From positions 1 to 64,000 of the forward strand of contig NZ_CP015103.1 of the NCBI RefSeq assembly GCF_002214505.1: DNA of 64,000 bases, given 5' to 3'. Source of the DNA: Thermococcus siculi. GTDB taxonomy: Archaea > Methanobacteriota_B > Thermococci > Thermococcales > Thermococcaceae. Each line of letters begins with the position of its first letter. Position 1 is the stretch's first letter. The position numbers were made by a program, and so were the translations under genes. The notes beneath the pieces were generated by a model. That model searched no databases, was not told the DNA's origin, and saw nothing but the letters and a program-made list of their open reading frames with translations. Below, piece after piece: positions 35,819 through 48,224 of this stretch.

Positions 35819-36322
35819 ATGAGTGTGTCCATTCGACCCGTTGGGGGAAGGTTTCCCCTCTCGATGGTCGTCATAAGGCCCGCCAAGCTCTTCGACATAC
35901 CCGACGTTGTCAGGATAGAGCGTGCCTCCTTCAGGGAGGAGTACCCGAGGGGGGTTTTTCTGGTCTTCCTGGAGAACAACCCGGACACGTTCCTGGTAGC
36001 CGAACATAACGGCCGGGTGATAGGCTACGTCATGGGCTACCTGAGGCCGGACCTGGAGGGCCACATAATGAGCATAGCCGTCGACCCTGACTACAGGGGC
36101 AAGGGCGTAGGTTCAGCCCTGCTGACCGAGGTCATCGAAAGGCTCATAAACAAGGGCGCCCGCTACATCGGCCTGGAGGTTCGCGTGAGCAACGAGAAGG
36201 CGATAAAGCTCTACGAGCGCTTCGGGTTCAGGAAGATAAAGCGCGTGATAGGCTACTACGCCGACGGGGAGGACGCCTACTACATGCTCCTGCCCGCTGA
36301 CGAGTGGGGTGGTAGGAATTGA
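35819..36322 (+). CDS. GNAT acetyltransferase, RimI/ArdI type
   Basis: 167 residues. The acetyl-CoA loop DYRGKGVGSALLTEV near residue 95 and the following VRVSNEKAIKLYERFGF are standard RimI features, consistent with N-terminal protein acetylation. It overlaps endA, suggesting one transcript. ATG 35819 gives MSVSIRPV; a later ATG (35864, MVVIRPAKL) is an alternative. No ribosome-binding site is seen before 35819. Confidence 0.9.
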   Translation: MSVSIRPVGGRFPLSMVVIRPAKLFDIPDVVRIERASFREEYPRGVFLVFLENNPDTFLVAEHNGRVIGYVMGYLRPDLEGHIMSIAVDPDYRGKGVGSALLTEVIERLINKGARYIGLEVRVSNEKAIKLYERFGFRKIKRVIGYYADGEDAYYMLLPADEWGGRN

Positions 36323-36834
36323 AGGAACCGATAGCGTTTTACCTCAGTGGTGACAGGGTATTCAGCGAGCGCGAGAAGGCGATAAACCAGTTCTACAACA
36401 AGAGGTTTTTTGGTGAGGTCGTCAACGGGAAGCTGTTCCTGTCCCTCATCGAGGCCGCCTATCTCATGGAGAAGGGGAAGATAAGGGTCTTTGACGGGGA
36501 GAGGGAGCTGTCCTTCGGTGATCTGGTCGAGCTTGGCAGAAAGCGCGACGACCAGTTCGACATAAAGCTCCTCGTCTACACCGACCTGCGCGATAGGGGG
36601 TACACCGTAAAGTCCGCCCTCAAGTTCGGCTCACACTTCAGGGTTTACAGGAGGGGAATGGACGAGCACTCCCAGTGGCTGGTGTGGGTCGTCCCCGAGA
36701 ACCTTCGCTTCTCCCCGAACGACATAACCGCCCGCGTCAGGGTTGCCCATGGGGTCAGGAAGAACATGGTGATGGCCGTTGTCGACGAGGACAACGACGT
36801 CGTTTATTACAAGATCGAGTGGGTAAAGTTCTGA
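36319..36834 (+). CDS. endA: tRNA-splicing endonuclease
   Basis: 171 residues, the short homodimer/homotetramer-type EndA. The catalytic triad is visible as Tyr in HFRVYRRG, His in DEHSQWLVWVV and Lys in GVRKNMVMAVVD. It cuts bulge-helix-bulge structures in pre-tRNA and also in pre-rRNA, such as the 16S and 23S flanks in this window. It starts with TTG 36319, whose last two bases belong to the rimI stop (TTGA), with GGGTGGTAGG just upstream. Confidence 0.95.
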   Translation: MKEPIAFYLSGDRVFSEREKAINQFYNKRFFGEVVNGKLFLSLIEAAYLMEKGKIRVFDGERELSFGDLVELGRKRDDQFDIKLLVYTDLRDRGYTVKSALKFGSHFRVYRRGMDEHSQWLVWVVPENLRFSPNDITARVRVAHGVRKNMVMAVVDEDNDVVYYKIEWVKF

Positions 36835-36868
36835 TGGGCTTTGCCTCCCTCCAGCGGGTTCCTGCGTG

Positions 36869-37666
36869 TCAGCGCCCCCGGACCTCCCCGAGGACCGGGA
36901 ACTCCCTCCTCAGAAGGGCCCACTCCTTCTCCGGGAAGGTGTCCTCCCCGACCACCACGAGAACTATCGTGTTGTTGAGGACGGCGTAGTCCTTTATTAT
37001 CGTCAGAAACCGGAAGAGGGTTTTGAATCCGACCTCGATGTTTAGGTACTCCATACCGTCGAGGAGGACGGTCTTTGGCCTTTTGTCCCTCCCCATGAAG
37101 CTCACGATCAACTGGGTCAGGTACTCGAGCCTGTGGGGATTAATCGTGTTTTTGCCCTCGACCTTGGTCAGCCAGAAGACGGGTATCCTCTCGATACCGA
37201 ACCTCTCCCTCACGACGTCCTCGGGATAGCGGGATATCACCAGCCCGGCCCTGTCGGTCAGGAGTTCCCTTATGGCTTCGGTGTCATGGTCGAGGCAGAG
37301 ATACAGGCCGGGGCTTACGTGCCCCGTGGCCTTGCCCTCAAACTCTACCACGTGGTTGACTGCGTGCCCGCGCGAAGGGCCGTGGATGAGGTCAAACCAC
37401 CCAGCTGCGAACGTGATCAGGCCGCTGGCTATGAGGATGTTCCCCAACGGGCGCCACAGATCTATCCCCGTCCCGTCCCACAGTTCGATCACCAGAAACG
37501 CCACGATGCCCGCGGAGATGAGGATAAAGCTGGCCACCACCGCGTCGTAGGCCCTCCTCTTTTCGGGGTACAGGGGGAGAAGCATCCTCCTCCTTTCCAT
37601 GGTGAGTACAGTCAGTGCGATCATTACTGCCAGACTCAGTATCAAAACTCCGATTGCACAATCCAC
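36869..37666 (-). CDS. DUF835 membrane protein
   Basis: About 265 residues. Two to three N-terminal spans are followed by a cytosolic DUF835 domain: GLVISRYPEDVVRERFG, PVFWLTKVEG, VLLDGMEYLNIEVGF and NNTIVLVVVGEDTFPEKEWALLRREF. DUF835 looks like a RecA/KaiC-derived signalling domain in Thermococcales, with no proven role. A paralogue with the same layout is at 45510-46403. GTG 37666 has GGGTG six bases upstream; GTG 37675 is possible. TATA-like GTATATTAAT is near 37706-37715. Confidence 0.78.
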   Translation of the reverse strand: MDCAIGVLILSLAVMIALTVLTMERRRMLLPLYPEKRRAYDAVVASFILISAGIVAFLVIELWDGTGIDLWRPLGNILIASGLITFAAGWFDLIHGPSRGHAVNHVVEFEGKATGHVSPGLYLCLDHDTEAIRELLTDRAGLVISRYPEDVVRERFGIERIPVFWLTKVEGKNTINPHRLEYLTQLIVSFMGRDKRPKTVLLDGMEYLNIEVGFKTLFRFLTIIKDYAVLNNTIVLVVVGEDTFPEKEWALLRREFPVLGEVRGR

Positions 37667-37856
37667 CGCGGACACCCAACATCGTGGCTAGGCGCTGAGG
37701 ATTAATATACCTCTCGGTTGGTTCCGGTTTGAACCCATGACCCTTTGCATCCCTATTCTGCAAGAACGAACTTAAATTCCAAAAATGGTTGGATTTTGAA
37801 ACTTAGGTCATGGAATGGCAATGAACGGCACCAACAAAATTGAGAAAGGAGGGGCC

Positions 37857-39044
37857 TCACTTCAAGAAGCCGGTCTTCTTTCCGAGGTCCTCGAAGGCAT
37901 CGATGACGTACTGCAGATCCTCCTTGCTGTGGGCGGCGGAAGGCTCGAGCCTTATCCTCGCAGTTCCGAGCGGGACTGTCGGGTAGACTATCGCCTGAGC
38001 AAAGATGTTGTACTCGTCGTAGAGCCTCTTTGAGAACTCCTGGGCGCGCTTCTCGTCGTAGAGCATCACCGGGGTGATGGGATGCTTGGTTCCGCCGAGG
38101 TCGTAGCCGAGGTCTCTCAACCCGTTCTGGAGGAAGTGGGTGTTGTCCCAGAGCTTCTTAACCAGCTCGTCGCTCCTCTGGAGGATTTCGACGGCGGCTA
38201 TTGCAGCGGCAACATCGGGCGGGTTCGGGGCGCTTGAGAAGAGGAACGGCCTTCCGCGCTGGCGGAGATAGTCTATGGCCTCCTCCGGGCCGGCGACGTA
38301 GCCGCCTATTACACCGAAGGCCTTGCTCAGCGTTCCCATCTCGAAGTCAACCTTGTCGTGGAGCTTGAAGTGGTCGACTATACCCCTGCCGCTGTCACCG
38401 AGGACACCCTCACCGTGGGCGTCGTCTATGTAGAGCATCGCGTCGTACTGCTCGGCCAGCTCCGCCATCTCCGGAACCGGCGCGAGGTCACCGTCCATCG
38501 AGAAGACACCGTCGCTGACTATGATCTTCTTCTTTCTGTCCTTGTTCTCCTTGAGTCTCTTCTCAAGGTCCTCCATGTCGAGGTGCTTGTAGATGACCTT
38601 CGGGGCGCCGCTGAGGCGCATTCCGTCGATGATGCTTGCGTGGTTGAGTTCCTCACTGATGAAAACTCCGTCGTCCTTCTTCGTGAGGAGGGCGCTTAAA
38701 GCTCCGAGGTTGGCGTTGTAGCCGCTCTGGAATAGTATCGCAGCTTCCCTCTTCTTGAACTTCGCCAGCTTCTCCTCCAGCTCGACGTGAAGCTCCATGG
38801 TTCCGGCTATAGTTCTAACCGCTCCTGCACCGACGCCGTAGTCGAGGATGGCCCTTATGGCCGCGTACCTAATCTCCGGGGCCGCGGCGAGGCCGAGGTA
38901 GTTGTTCGAGCACATGTTGAGAACCCTCTTGCCGTCAACGACGACCCACGGACCCTGGGCGCTTTCAAGCTTTCTAATGGTCACGTAGAGCCCCTTATCC
39001 TTAAGCTCCTGGAGCTCTTCCCTAATCCAGTCCAGTTTCGCCAT
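37857..39044 (-). CDS. kbl: Glycine C-acetyltransferase (2-amino-3-ketobutyrate CoA ligase)
   Basis: 395 residues of the alpha-oxoamine synthase family. CSNNYLGLA near the N-terminus, the cofactor stack FQSGYNANLG, DDAHGEGVLGDSGRG and the PLP Lys in GTLSKAFGVIGGY are present. With threonine dehydrogenase it converts threonine to glycine and acetyl-CoA; related enzymes make other aminoketones, so the exact acyl-CoA substrate is not fixed. ATG 39044 follows GGTGGTTCTC. The 180 bases downstream to 37676 hold no gene. Confidence 0.9.
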   Translation of the reverse strand: MAKLDWIREELQELKDKGLYVTIRKLESAQGPWVVVDGKRVLNMCSNNYLGLAAAPEIRYAAIRAILDYGVGAGAVRTIAGTMELHVELEEKLAKFKKREAAILFQSGYNANLGALSALLTKKDDGVFISEELNHASIIDGMRLSGAPKVIYKHLDMEDLEKRLKENKDRKKKIIVSDGVFSMDGDLAPVPEMAELAEQYDAMLYIDDAHGEGVLGDSGRGIVDHFKLHDKVDFEMGTLSKAFGVIGGYVAGPEEAIDYLRQRGRPFLFSSAPNPPDVAAAIAAVEILQRSDELVKKLWDNTHFLQNGLRDLGYDLGGTKHPITPVMLYDEKRAQEFSKRLYDEYNIFAQAIVYPTVPLGTARIRLEPSAAHSKEDLQYVIDAFEDLGKKTGFLK

Positions 39045-39099
39045 GAGAACCACCGGTGCTTATTGGTCATCGAGGTATAAAAGTTTTGCACCGCCCCTT

Positions 39100-39564
39100 T
39101 CAGTGCATTCTGATGAGGAGTGCCGCGAGGGTCACTAGAAGGAGCGCCACACTCCCTCCAATCTCAATATCGTAGTCGTGTCTGGGATCCGGGTAGCTCT
39201 CAACCATCCGGACTTTGATTCCGAAACCCCTCGGCCCGCCCCTTGCCCTAATCGAGATTCCCCAGCCGCGCCTGCTCAGAGGGTAAACGGGCGGAATAAC
39301 ACCGGTGAAAAAGTCGAGGAAGATGTGGGAGAGCCAGCCAACGGTGAAGAGGGGCGCGTAACCGTTTCCAGACCAGCAGGCAAGCCCGAAGAGGGGAAGG
39401 GCAAAGAGGAGTGAGTGGAGATAGGAGCGGTGCTCCCTGCAGAACGCGTCCAAGTCCGGGAAGACCGCCCCGATGACGAGGGCAGCCACGGCTCCCCACG
39501 TTGGTTCGTTTGATATGGCGAGGTAAGCCAAGACAGGTATCGAGGCGTGCTCCAGAGGGTCCAT
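39100..39564 (-). CDS. YdjM/DUF457-type membrane hydrolase (paralogue of 11314-11880)
   Basis: 154 residues with four to five spans. GAVFPDLDAFCREHRSYLHSLLF and GWLSHIFLDFFTG carry the His/Asp motifs of this predicted metal-dependent hydrolase family. It starts with ATG 39564, just upstream of and divergent from rfcS. Function unknown. Confidence 0.8.
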   Translation of the reverse strand: MDPLEHASIPVLAYLAISNEPTWGAVAALVIGAVFPDLDAFCREHRSYLHSLLFALPLFGLACWSGNGYAPLFTVGWLSHIFLDFFTGVIPPVYPLSRRGWGISIRARGGPRGFGIKVRMVESYPDPRHDYDIEIGGSVALLLVTLAALLIRMH

Positions 39565-39612
39565 GGCAAAAGCCTTAAACTATGGGGACTCAAAAATCTT
39601 TAGGTGAACGAT

Positions 39613-42213
39613 ATGGCGGGTGAAGTTCAGGAGGTTAAGATCCTCGAAAAGCCCTGGGTTGAGAAGTACAGGCCCGAGAGGCTCGATGATATAGTCGGTC
39701 AGGATCACATCGTCAGGAGGCTCAAACACTACGCTAAAACCGGTTCCATGCCGCACCTGCTCTTTGCAGGGCCTCCGGGCGTCGGGAAGTGCCTCACAGG
39801 GGATGCAAAGGTTATAGTCAACGGTGAGCTGACCACCATTGGAGAGCTGGTTGAGAGGCTGAGCAACGGCAGATTCGGCCCGACTCCAGTCGGAGGTCTC
39901 AGGGTTCTTGGCGTTGACGAGGAGGGAAGGCTGGGGGAGTTCCCTGTCCAGTACGTTTACAAGGACAGAACCGATGAGATCGTCAGAATAAGGACTAGAT
40001 TAGGTAGAGAACTCAAGGTCACCCCCTACCACCCGCTCCTCGTGAACAGAAAGAATGGAGAGATAGCCTGGGTTAAGGCAGAGGAACTCAAACCCGGCGA
40101 CAGGCTCGCGGTTCCCCGCTTCCTTCCGGCAATCCTCGATGAAGATCCCCTGGCGGAATGGCTCGGATACTTCATCGGCGATGGCCACGCGGATTCAAAG
40201 AACAACGTGATAACCTTCACGAACACCGACGAAAGGCTGAGGAAGCGCTTTATGGAGCTAACCGAGAGGCTTTTTCCGGATGCTAGGGTTAGGGAAAGAA
40301 TCCACAAAAACCGCGCTCCGGACGTTTACGTGAACTCAAAGATGGCGAAGAGACTCGTTGAGACCCTCGGCCTAGCGGGCAGAAAAGCGGACGGGGTTTA
40401 CATACCCAACCAGGGATGGAAGGGCCTTCGCTCCTTCCTGAGGGCCTACTTCGACTGCGATGCGGGAGTAGAAAACAACGGCATAGTCCTCTCAACCGCG
40501 AGTAAAGAAATGGCGGAGCAGGTCTCCTATGCACTGGCTGGGCTTGGAGTGGTCGCCAAAGTTAGGAGCAAGGTCGCCAAAGAACGCACCTACTATTACG
40601 TTGTCATCTCGGGGACTGAAAACGTCTCACGCTTCCTCTCCGAGGTCGGCTTCTCGGTGGAAGAGAAGAGGAGAAAAGCTGAGTTGTTGATTAAGAGGCC
40701 GAACCCCAATATCGGCTCGCTCTATGCCGACAGGGAGCTGATTTCCTACGTCAGGAACAGGCTTGGGCTGAACTTCTACGACGACAAAATCAGATGGAGT
40801 CCGGAAAAAGCCAGGAGGATAGCCTGGGAGCTTATGAAGGAAATTTACTATCGCCTCGACGAGCTGGAAAGGCTTGAAAATGCCCTGTCGAGGAGCATCG
40901 TTATAGACTGGAACGAGGTCGCGAGGAGAAGGAAGGAGATAGCCGAGAAGACGGGAATAAGAGCCGACCGGATTCTGGAGTACATAAAGGGCAAGCGGAA
41001 GCCGAGCCTGAGGAACTACCTCAAGATTGCAGAGGCCCTAGGAATCGAGCTCGAGGAGACAATAGAGGCCATGAGACTCTTCGCTAAAAAGTACTCCAGC
41101 TACGCCGAGATTGGAAGGCTTGTCGGTACATGGAACTCAAGCGTTAGGATAATCCTTGAGAGCAACACGGAGAAGATAGATGCCCTTGAGGAAATCAGAA
41201 AGGCCGAGCTGAAGCTTTTAAAGGGTATACTCAACGATGAAAAGCTCAAGAGGGGCGTTGCTTACCTTATCTTCCTGGCCCAGAACGAGCTTCTCTGGGA
41301 CGAGATAGTTGAGATTGAGAGGCTTAAAGGGGACTTCGTGATCTACGACCTCCACGTGCCGGGCTACCACAACTTCATCGGCGGTAACCTTCCGACGGTT
41401 CTCCACAACACGACCGCCGCTCTGGCCCTCGCGAGGGAGCTATTCGGCGAGAACTGGCGTCATAACTTCTTAGAACTTAACGCGAGCGATGAAAGAGGCA
41501 TAAACGTCATCCGCGAGAAGGTGAAGGAGTTCGCGAGGACGAAGCCAGTTGCTGGGGCGAGCTTCAAGATAATCTTCCTTGATGAAGCCGATGCTCTCAC
41601 ACAGGACGCCCAGCAGGCCCTCAGAAGGACGATGGAGATGTTCTCGAACAACGTCCGCTTCATCCTGAGCTGCAATTACTCCTCGAAGATAATCGAACCC
41701 ATACAGTCAAGGTGTGCAATATTCCGCTTCAGGCCGCTCAACGACGACGCCATAGCGGAGCGCATCAAATACATAGCCGAGAACGAGGGGCTTGAGCTGA
41801 CAGAGGAAGGCCTTCAGGCGCTCCTCTACGTTGCCGAAGGCGACATGAGGAGGGCCATAAACGTTCTCCAGGCGGCCGCGGCCCTCGACACGAAGATAAC
41901 CGACGAGAACGTCTTCCTCGTTGCGAGCAGGGCAAGGCCCGAAGACGTGCGCGAGATGATGCAGCTGGCTCTGGAGGGCAACTTCCTTAAAGCCAGGGAC
42001 AAGCTGAGGGAGATTCTCCTCAAGCAGGGCCTCAGCGGAGAGGACGTTCTCATCCAGATGCACAAGGAGGTCTTCAACCTGCCGATTCCTGAGGACAGGA
42101 AGGTGGCCCTGGCCGACAAGATAGGCGAGTACAACTTCAGGCTGGTTGAGGGAGCCAACGAGATGATACAGCTTGAAGCTCTCCTCGCTCAGTTCACCAT
42201 AATGGGCAAGTGA
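39613..42213 (+). CDS. rfcS: Replication factor C small subunit with intein
   Basis: 866 residues as translated; 326 after splicing. The N-extein ends within Walker A at GPPGVGK and the C-extein resumes with [10 protein letters not shown]. Walker [16 protein letters not shown], sensor 1 [11 protein letters not shown] and the SRC motif [10 protein letters not shown] are intact. RFC-S (four copies) and RFC-L load the PCNA clamp on primed DNA. ATG 39613 gives [20 protein letters not shown] and follows AGGTGAACG; the GTG at 39604 is less likely. rfcL follows directly, forming the rfcS-rfcL operon. Confidence 0.96.
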   Translation: MAGEVQEVKILEKPWVEKYRPERLDDIVGQDHIVRRLKHYAKTGSMPHLLFAGPPGVGKCLTGDAKVIVNGELTTIGELVERLSNGRFGPTPVGGLRVLGVDEEGRLGEFPVQYVYKDRTDEIVRIRTRLGRELKVTPYHPLLVNRKNGEIAWVKAEELKPGDRLAVPRFLPAILDEDPLAEWLGYFIGDGHADSKNNVITFTNTDERLRKRFMELTERLFPDARVRERIHKNRAPDVYVNSKMAKRLVETLGLAGRKADGVYIPNQGWKGLRSFLRAYFDCDAGVENNGIVLSTASKEMAEQVSYALAGLGVVAKVRSKVAKERTYYYVVISGTENVSRFLSEVGFSVEEKRRKAELLIKRPNPNIGSLYADRELISYVRNRLGLNFYDDKIRWSPEKARRIAWELMKEIYYRLDELERLENALSRSIVIDWNEVARRRKEIAEKTGIRADRILEYIKGKRKPSLRNYLKIAEALGIELEETIEAMRLFAKKYSSYAEIGRLVGTWNSSVRIILESNTEKIDALEEIRKAELKLLKGILNDEKLKRGVAYLIFLAQNELLWDEIVEIERLKGDFVIYDLHVPGYHNFIGGNLPTVLHNTTAALALARELFGENWRHNFLELNASDERGINVIREKVKEFARTKPVAGASFKIIFLDEADALTQDAQQALRRTMEMFSNNVRFILSCNYSSKIIEPIQSRCAIFRFRPLNDDAIAERIKYIAENEGLELTEEGLQALLYVAEGDMRRAINVLQAAAALDTKITDENVFLVASRARPEDVREMMQLALEGNFLKARDKLREILLKQGLSGEDVLIQMHKEVFNLPIPEDRKVALADKIGEYNFRLVEGANEMIQLEALLAQFTIMGK
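39790..41409 (+). other. RFC-S intein with LAGLIDADG homing endonuclease (540 aa)
   Basis: The intein starts at Cys60 (CLTGDAKVI) and ends VLHN, followed by Thr. Block B TPYHPLLV, block [11 protein letters not shown] and block G VLHN are intact, so splicing should work. The endonuclease motifs [13 protein letters not shown] and [11 protein letters not shown] keep both catalytic acidic residues, so homing may still be active. A helix-turn-helix-like region ([16 protein letters not shown]) lies near the end of the nuclease part. It sits in the P-loop, the known RFC insertion site of Thermococcales. Confidence 0.96.
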
Positions 42214-42218
42214 TGGCC

Positions 42219-43703
42219 ATGCCGAGGGAAGTGCCCTGGGTCGAGAAGTACCGCCCGAGGAGACTGGCGGAGGTTGTCAACCAGGCCAAGGCCCTGGAGC
42301 AGGTTAAGGCGTGGGTGGAGGCCTGGCTTCACGGCCACCCTCCAAAGAAGAAAGCTTTAATCCTGGCAGGTCCGCCGGGCAGCGGAAAGACGACCACCGT
42401 CTACGCCCTGGCCCACGAGTACGGCTTCGAGGTAATCGAGCTGAACGCCTCCGATGAGAGAACCTACGAGAAGATAGAACGCTACGTCCAGGCGGCATAC
42501 ACAATGGACATCCTCGGGAAGCACAGAAAGCTCATCTTCCTCGACGAGGCGGACAACATAGAGCCGAGCGGGGCTAAGGAGATAGCAAAGCTCATCGATA
42601 GAGCAAGGAACCCGATAATAATGGCCGCCAACCACTACTGGGAGGTCCCAAGGGAGATACGAAACAAGGCCCAGATCGTCGAGTACAAGCGCTTAACTCA
42701 AAGGGACATCGTTAAGGCCCTCGCGAGGATACTCCACAGGGAGGGTGTCACCGTTCCCAAGGAGGTTCTCTACGACATTGCCAAGCACGCCAACGGCGAC
42801 CTGAGGGCGGCGGTAAACGACCTCCAGACCGTGGTTACCGGCGGGGTTGAGGGCGCCCACGAGGTTCTCGCCTACCGCGATACGGAGAAGAGCGTCTTCC
42901 AGGCTCTGGCCCAGATATTCGCAACCGACAACGCCAAAAGGGCCAAGATAGCGGTTCTTGGAGTGGACATGTTCCCGCACGAGCTTCTCCAGTGGATAGA
43001 GGAGAACGTGCCCTACGTCTACACGAAGCCGGAAGACATAGCGCGGGCCTACGAAGCGTTGAGCAGGGCCGACATATACCTCGGGCGGGCGCAGAGGACC
43101 GGAGCCTATTCCCTGTGGAAGTACGCGACCGACATGATGACGGCCGGCGTTGCGGTTTCGGGCGTAAAGAAGAAGGGCTTCGTCAGGATCTACCCGCCGA
43201 AGACGATAAAGCTCCTCACCGAGAGCAAGACCGAAAGAACCCTGAGGGACTCTGTGGTCAAGAAGATAATGAAGGAGATGCACATGGCGAAGCTCGAGGC
43301 CCTGGAGACCCTCAACTACCTCAAGGCCATCTTCGAGAGCAACCCTGACATGGCGGCCCACTTCGTCGTTTACCTCGACCTTGACCTCAAGGAGGTCGAG
43401 TTCATAGCGGGGGATTCACAGAAGGCAAAGACGATATGGGCCAAGAGCATGAACATAGAGAAGAGGCTCAAGAGGGAGGGTGAGCTTGAGGCGAGGGCGA
43501 GGGAAGCGGAGAAGGAAGCCAAGGTCAGGGAGACCAAGGAAATAGGAAGGGAGGAAGAGAGGGAAACCGAAGGTGCCGAAGAGCTAACCGAGGAGGAACT
43601 TGAGAAGGCGGAGGAGGAGATCGAAGCCGTCGGGAAGGAGAAGAAGCCCGAAAAGAAGAAGGGCAAGCAGGCGACGCTGTTCGACTTTTTGGGGAAGAAG
43701 TAA
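42219..43703 (+). CDS. rfcL: Replication factor C large subunit
   Basis: 494 residues. Walker [17 protein letters not shown], Walker [15 protein letters not shown], then the RFC collar region and a Glu/Lys-rich tail ending [11 protein letters not shown], a PIP box that binds PCNA. Partner of RFC-S in the clamp loader. ATG 42219 ([13 protein letters not shown]) matches homologues and follows AAGTGATGG; ATG 42213 overlaps the rfcS stop and is possible. Unlike rfcS it has no intein. Confidence 0.97.
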   Translation: MPREVPWVEKYRPRRLAEVVNQAKALEQVKAWVEAWLHGHPPKKKALILAGPPGSGKTTTVYALAHEYGFEVIELNASDERTYEKIERYVQAAYTMDILGKHRKLIFLDEADNIEPSGAKEIAKLIDRARNPIIMAANHYWEVPREIRNKAQIVEYKRLTQRDIVKALARILHREGVTVPKEVLYDIAKHANGDLRAAVNDLQTVVTGGVEGAHEVLAYRDTEKSVFQALAQIFATDNAKRAKIAVLGVDMFPHELLQWIEENVPYVYTKPEDIARAYEALSRADIYLGRAQRTGAYSLWKYATDMMTAGVAVSGVKKKGFVRIYPPKTIKLLTESKTERTLRDSVVKKIMKEMHMAKLEALETLNYLKAIFESNPDMAAHFVVYLDLDLKEVEFIAGDSQKAKTIWAKSMNIEKRLKREGELEARAREAEKEAKVRETKEIGREEERETEGAEELTEEELEKAEEEIEAVGKEKKPEKKKGKQATLFDFLGKK

Positions 43704-43733
43704 TTGTTTTTTATCCGTCCCCCCTTTTGATTG
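43704..43733. terminator. T-rich spacer between converging rfcL and the KaiC-like gene
   Basis: TTGTTTTTTATCC follows the rfcL stop, and an A-rich complement serves the opposite strand poorly. Likely the end of the rfc transcript. Confidence 0.5.
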
Positions 43734-44444
43734 CTAGATGGAGATCTCCTTGAAGCTGACGCGGGAGTATACCTCCATACCGTGTTCCGTTATGGCGTAC
43801 GGCCTCAGCTCATCGTCAAATGAACTTCCCCTGAACTTCACTATTTTGATCCCCCTCAGCGTCCTCCCTGTGCTTGTTTCGGTTCTTCTGAGTTCTATTG
43901 CCCCGCTCACCATGTACTCCTCGATGTCCGTTGAGATCAGCTCCGCGGTGAACAGCGCGGTGACGTTGTAGTGGTTGAGAACGTCGAGAAACTTCAGGAA
44001 TAGTCTCCTGTATTCCAGGGCCTCCTTTATGGTCAGTTTCATCATGGTGATTGGGTCGATGACCACCCTGGAATACTCCCCGGATCGGAGTATCTCCTCG
44101 AGGCTTTTTGTCAGGCTGTTGAAGCTTGATGCCAGCTCCTCGTAATTAAGGGCGAGGACGCTTCTGCTGGACCTTCCCGGTGTGGCGTCTATGAGCCTGA
44201 CGTTGGGGTGGTTCAGATCAAAACCTAACTTGGCCATGTTCTCCTTCAACAGTTTGGCGGATTCTTCAAGGGTGATGTAGAGGCATTTCTCGTCGTTTTT
44301 TACCCCCTCCATTATGAACTGAACCGCCAGTGTGGTCTTGCCGGTACCGGGGCCACCCTTCACGAGGTAAACCCTCCCCGGAATCAGCCCCCCTTGAAGC
44401 ATTTCATCGAGACCTTTAACCCCCGTGGAGATTCTTTTTTCCAT
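43734..44444 (-). CDS. RadA/KaiC-like single-domain ATPase
   Basis: 236 residues. RISTGVKGLDEMLQGGLIPGRVYLVKGGPGTGKTTLA is split here across the KaiC-type lead-in and Walker A near residue 32, with Walker B VVIDPITMMKL. Single-domain KaiC-like ATPases of archaea have signalling or motility roles in some species; here the role is unknown. Two DUF835 genes of the window belong to a family often found with such ATPases, one of them just beyond trm5b. ATG 44444 follows AAGGTGGAG; TATA-like TATTTATAG is at about 44476-44484. Confidence 0.85.
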   Translation of the reverse strand: MEKRISTGVKGLDEMLQGGLIPGRVYLVKGGPGTGKTTLAVQFIMEGVKNDEKCLYITLEESAKLLKENMAKLGFDLNHPNVRLIDATPGRSSRSVLALNYEELASSFNSLTKSLEEILRSGEYSRVVIDPITMMKLTIKEALEYRRLFLKFLDVLNHYNVTALFTAELISTDIEEYMVSGAIELRRTETSTGRTLRGIKIVKFRGSSFDDELRPYAITEHGMEVYSRVSFKEISI

Positions 44445-44509
44445 ATACTCCACCTTATATGGGGTCGTCATGGAACTATAAATACTTTCTCTGCTCCTAA
44501 ATTGTCACT

Positions 44510-46403
<1,894 letters not shown>

Positions 46404-46432
46404 CGTTCATCCTACGGCGTGAAACTATTAAA

Positions 46433-47359
46433 CTATTTCCAGTATGGCTCGCGCATGAGGACAACCTTCTTGAATATCTCCACCAGCTCCCCGTCGCTCG
46501 CCCCGTTCCTCATGGCGGTTGCGAAGTCTATGAGGTCGTTCTTCCTCAGCAGGCAGGTCTTGAACATGCCGTTCGAGGTGACCCTTAAGCGGGTGCAGTT
46601 GGCGCAGAAAACGGTGTTGTGCATGGCTCTGACGACCTCGACCTCCGCTATACCGTAGTCCGTGGGCACGAAGTACTTCTTCCTCCTGTGCATCCTCCTT
46701 TCCCTCGTCTCGACGGCCCTCTTCTCAAGCTCCCTCTCGACGGGCTTCAATGGGTAGAAGTACTTCCGGAAAAAGCCCGTCTCGGTCATCTCCCTGGGCG
46801 CTTCCAGCTCTATGAGCTGGAGCACAGTTCCGGTCTTCGCCGCGAAGTCTACCATGTCCCATATCTCGCCATCGTTAACCCCTTTCATGACGGTCATGTT
46901 GAGCTTGACCGGTGAGAGGTATTTCACTGCCTCTTCGATGCCCTCAAGAACGGTTTCGAGCATGTCGACGCCGGTTATCCTTTTGTAAACGTCCGGTTTG
47001 AGGCTGTGGAGGGAGACGTTTACCCTGTCGAGGCCAGCCTTGGCTAACGGCTTCGCCAGCTCCTTTAAACGGCTTCCGTTGGTCGTCATGCTCAGATCGA
47101 GGACGTAGGGCTTGATTCTCTCCACTATCTCAAGAAGGTCGTCTCTGACGGTCGGTTCCCCACCGGTGAGCTTGACCTTCCTTATCCCGAGGCGGGAGGC
47201 TATTCTAACCAATCGCTCTATTTCAGCCGGCGTCATCTCCAGCCTCGCGTTGAAGTGCTGGCCCTCCCTGTGGCAGAAGAAGCAGCGGTAGTTGCAATCC
47301 TGGGTGATGGAGATCCTCAGGTTGGTCGCAGGCCTTCCGAAGCGGTCATAGAGCACCAT
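46433..47359 (-). CDS. moaA: GTP 3',8-cyclase (molybdenum cofactor biosynthesis protein A)
   Basis: 308 residues. The radical SAM cluster motif is CNYRCFFC near residue 23, [13 protein letters not shown] follows, and the C-terminal cluster ligands are CANC plus a later Cys (MFKTCLLR). It converts GTP to the first pterin intermediate. In Thermococcales the cofactor serves tungsten enzymes. No other moa gene is in the window. Start ATG 47359 gives [10 protein letters not shown], normal for the family. Confidence 0.95.
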   Translation of the reverse strand: MVLYDRFGRPATNLRISITQDCNYRCFFCHREGQHFNARLEMTPAEIERLVRIASRLGIRKVKLTGGEPTVRDDLLEIVERIKPYVLDLSMTTNGSRLKELAKPLAKAGLDRVNVSLHSLKPDVYKRITGVDMLETVLEGIEEAVKYLSPVKLNMTVMKGVNDGEIWDMVDFAAKTGTVLQLIELEAPREMTETGFFRKYFYPLKPVERELEKRAVETRERRMHRRKKYFVPTDYGIAEVEVVRAMHNTVFCANCTRLRVTSNGMFKTCLLRKNDLIDFATAMRNGASDGELVEIFKKVVLMREPYWK

Positions 47360-47465
47360 GGGGCATCGCTTTGATTAACCCTTTGAGTTAAAAAAAGATT
47401 TTGGGTAAGCGTTTCCGTTTAATTCACTTCCATCGAAAACTACAAGTAGGGGGAGGGGCAAAGTT

Positions 47466-48224
47466 ATGCCCAGGGGGTTTCCCATGAACGTTGAGGATAT
47501 TAAAGCCCGGCTTTCTCGTCTGGAATCGCTCCACTCCGCTTTTGAGGAGAAGTTTCCCCTTCTGTACTCCGAGAGGGACAGGGAGTCTCTTCTGGGTGCC
47601 GTTAGAGAACTCCACACGATATCCCGCGAGAAGCTCGAGATAACCTCCACCCTATACAGGGAGCTGGCCGGCTCTTCCTACGCCGAGGCCCAGGCGAAGG
47701 AGCTGTACCGGAACGAACATCAGATGAAGTTCCGCCTCGAGGAGCTTCTCTCCCTGCTTTCAAAGGAGGACTACGACGCGAGGCTCAAACTCTCCACTGC
47801 TATGGACAGGCTGGCGCAGTTCCACAGGGTCTACGACTACGCTGTCAGGAAGGCACTGAGCGAACTCGGGAAGGAGGTCGAGGGGCTGGAGCTTCTGGCC
47901 GGAGGCGAAAACCAGAAAAAGGTACCCGTGGGTATAATGGAGGAGCTCAGGAAAATCAAGACCCTTGAGGCTGAACTCGATACGCTTAAGAGGTTCCTCC
48001 TCAGGCTTTACACTCACCCCGGTGACGTTCACAAGGTTGAGGAGGCTTTGAGAGACTGGCACTCCAGAGGTTTACTCTGGGTCGAGGCGAGGAACGTTGA
48101 GAAGCTGAGCGGCGTCGGGAACGCTGAGGAGATACTCGAAGGTCTCACGCTCATTGGAGTGGTGGAAAAGAAGATGAGGGGTGGTGAAGGTGTCTACAGA
48201 CACAGGAGTTACAGTCCGGGTTAG
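47466..48224 (+). CDS. Helical protein of unknown function
   Basis: 252 residues, almost wholly alpha-helical and charged, with likely coiled-coil stretches ([39 protein letters not shown]). No family recognised. ATG 47466 follows GGGGGAGGGG; ATG 47484 ([10 protein letters not shown]) is an alternative. The end overlaps the FAU-1 gene by about 41 bases, so the two are probably cotranscribed and an RNA-related role is conceivable. Confidence 0.68.
   Translation: MPRGFPMNVEDIKARLSRLESLHSAFEEKFPLLYSERDRESLLGAVRELHTISREKLEITSTLYRELAGSSYAEAQAKELYRNEHQMKFRLEELLSLLSKEDYDARLKLSTAMDRLAQFHRVYDYAVRKALSELGKEVEGLELLAGGENQKKVPVGIMEELRKIKTLEAELDTLKRFLLRLYTHPGDVHKVEEALRDWHSRGLLWVEARNVEKLSGVGNAEEILEGLTLIGVVEKKMRGGEGVYRHRSYSPG

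Noticed and set aside
37720-37778. tRNA-like fragment on the minus strand (GGGTTCAAACC after a TTGCA/TGCAA stem)
   Set aside because: The T stem does not pair, the anticodon loop has nine bases, and there is no acceptor stem.
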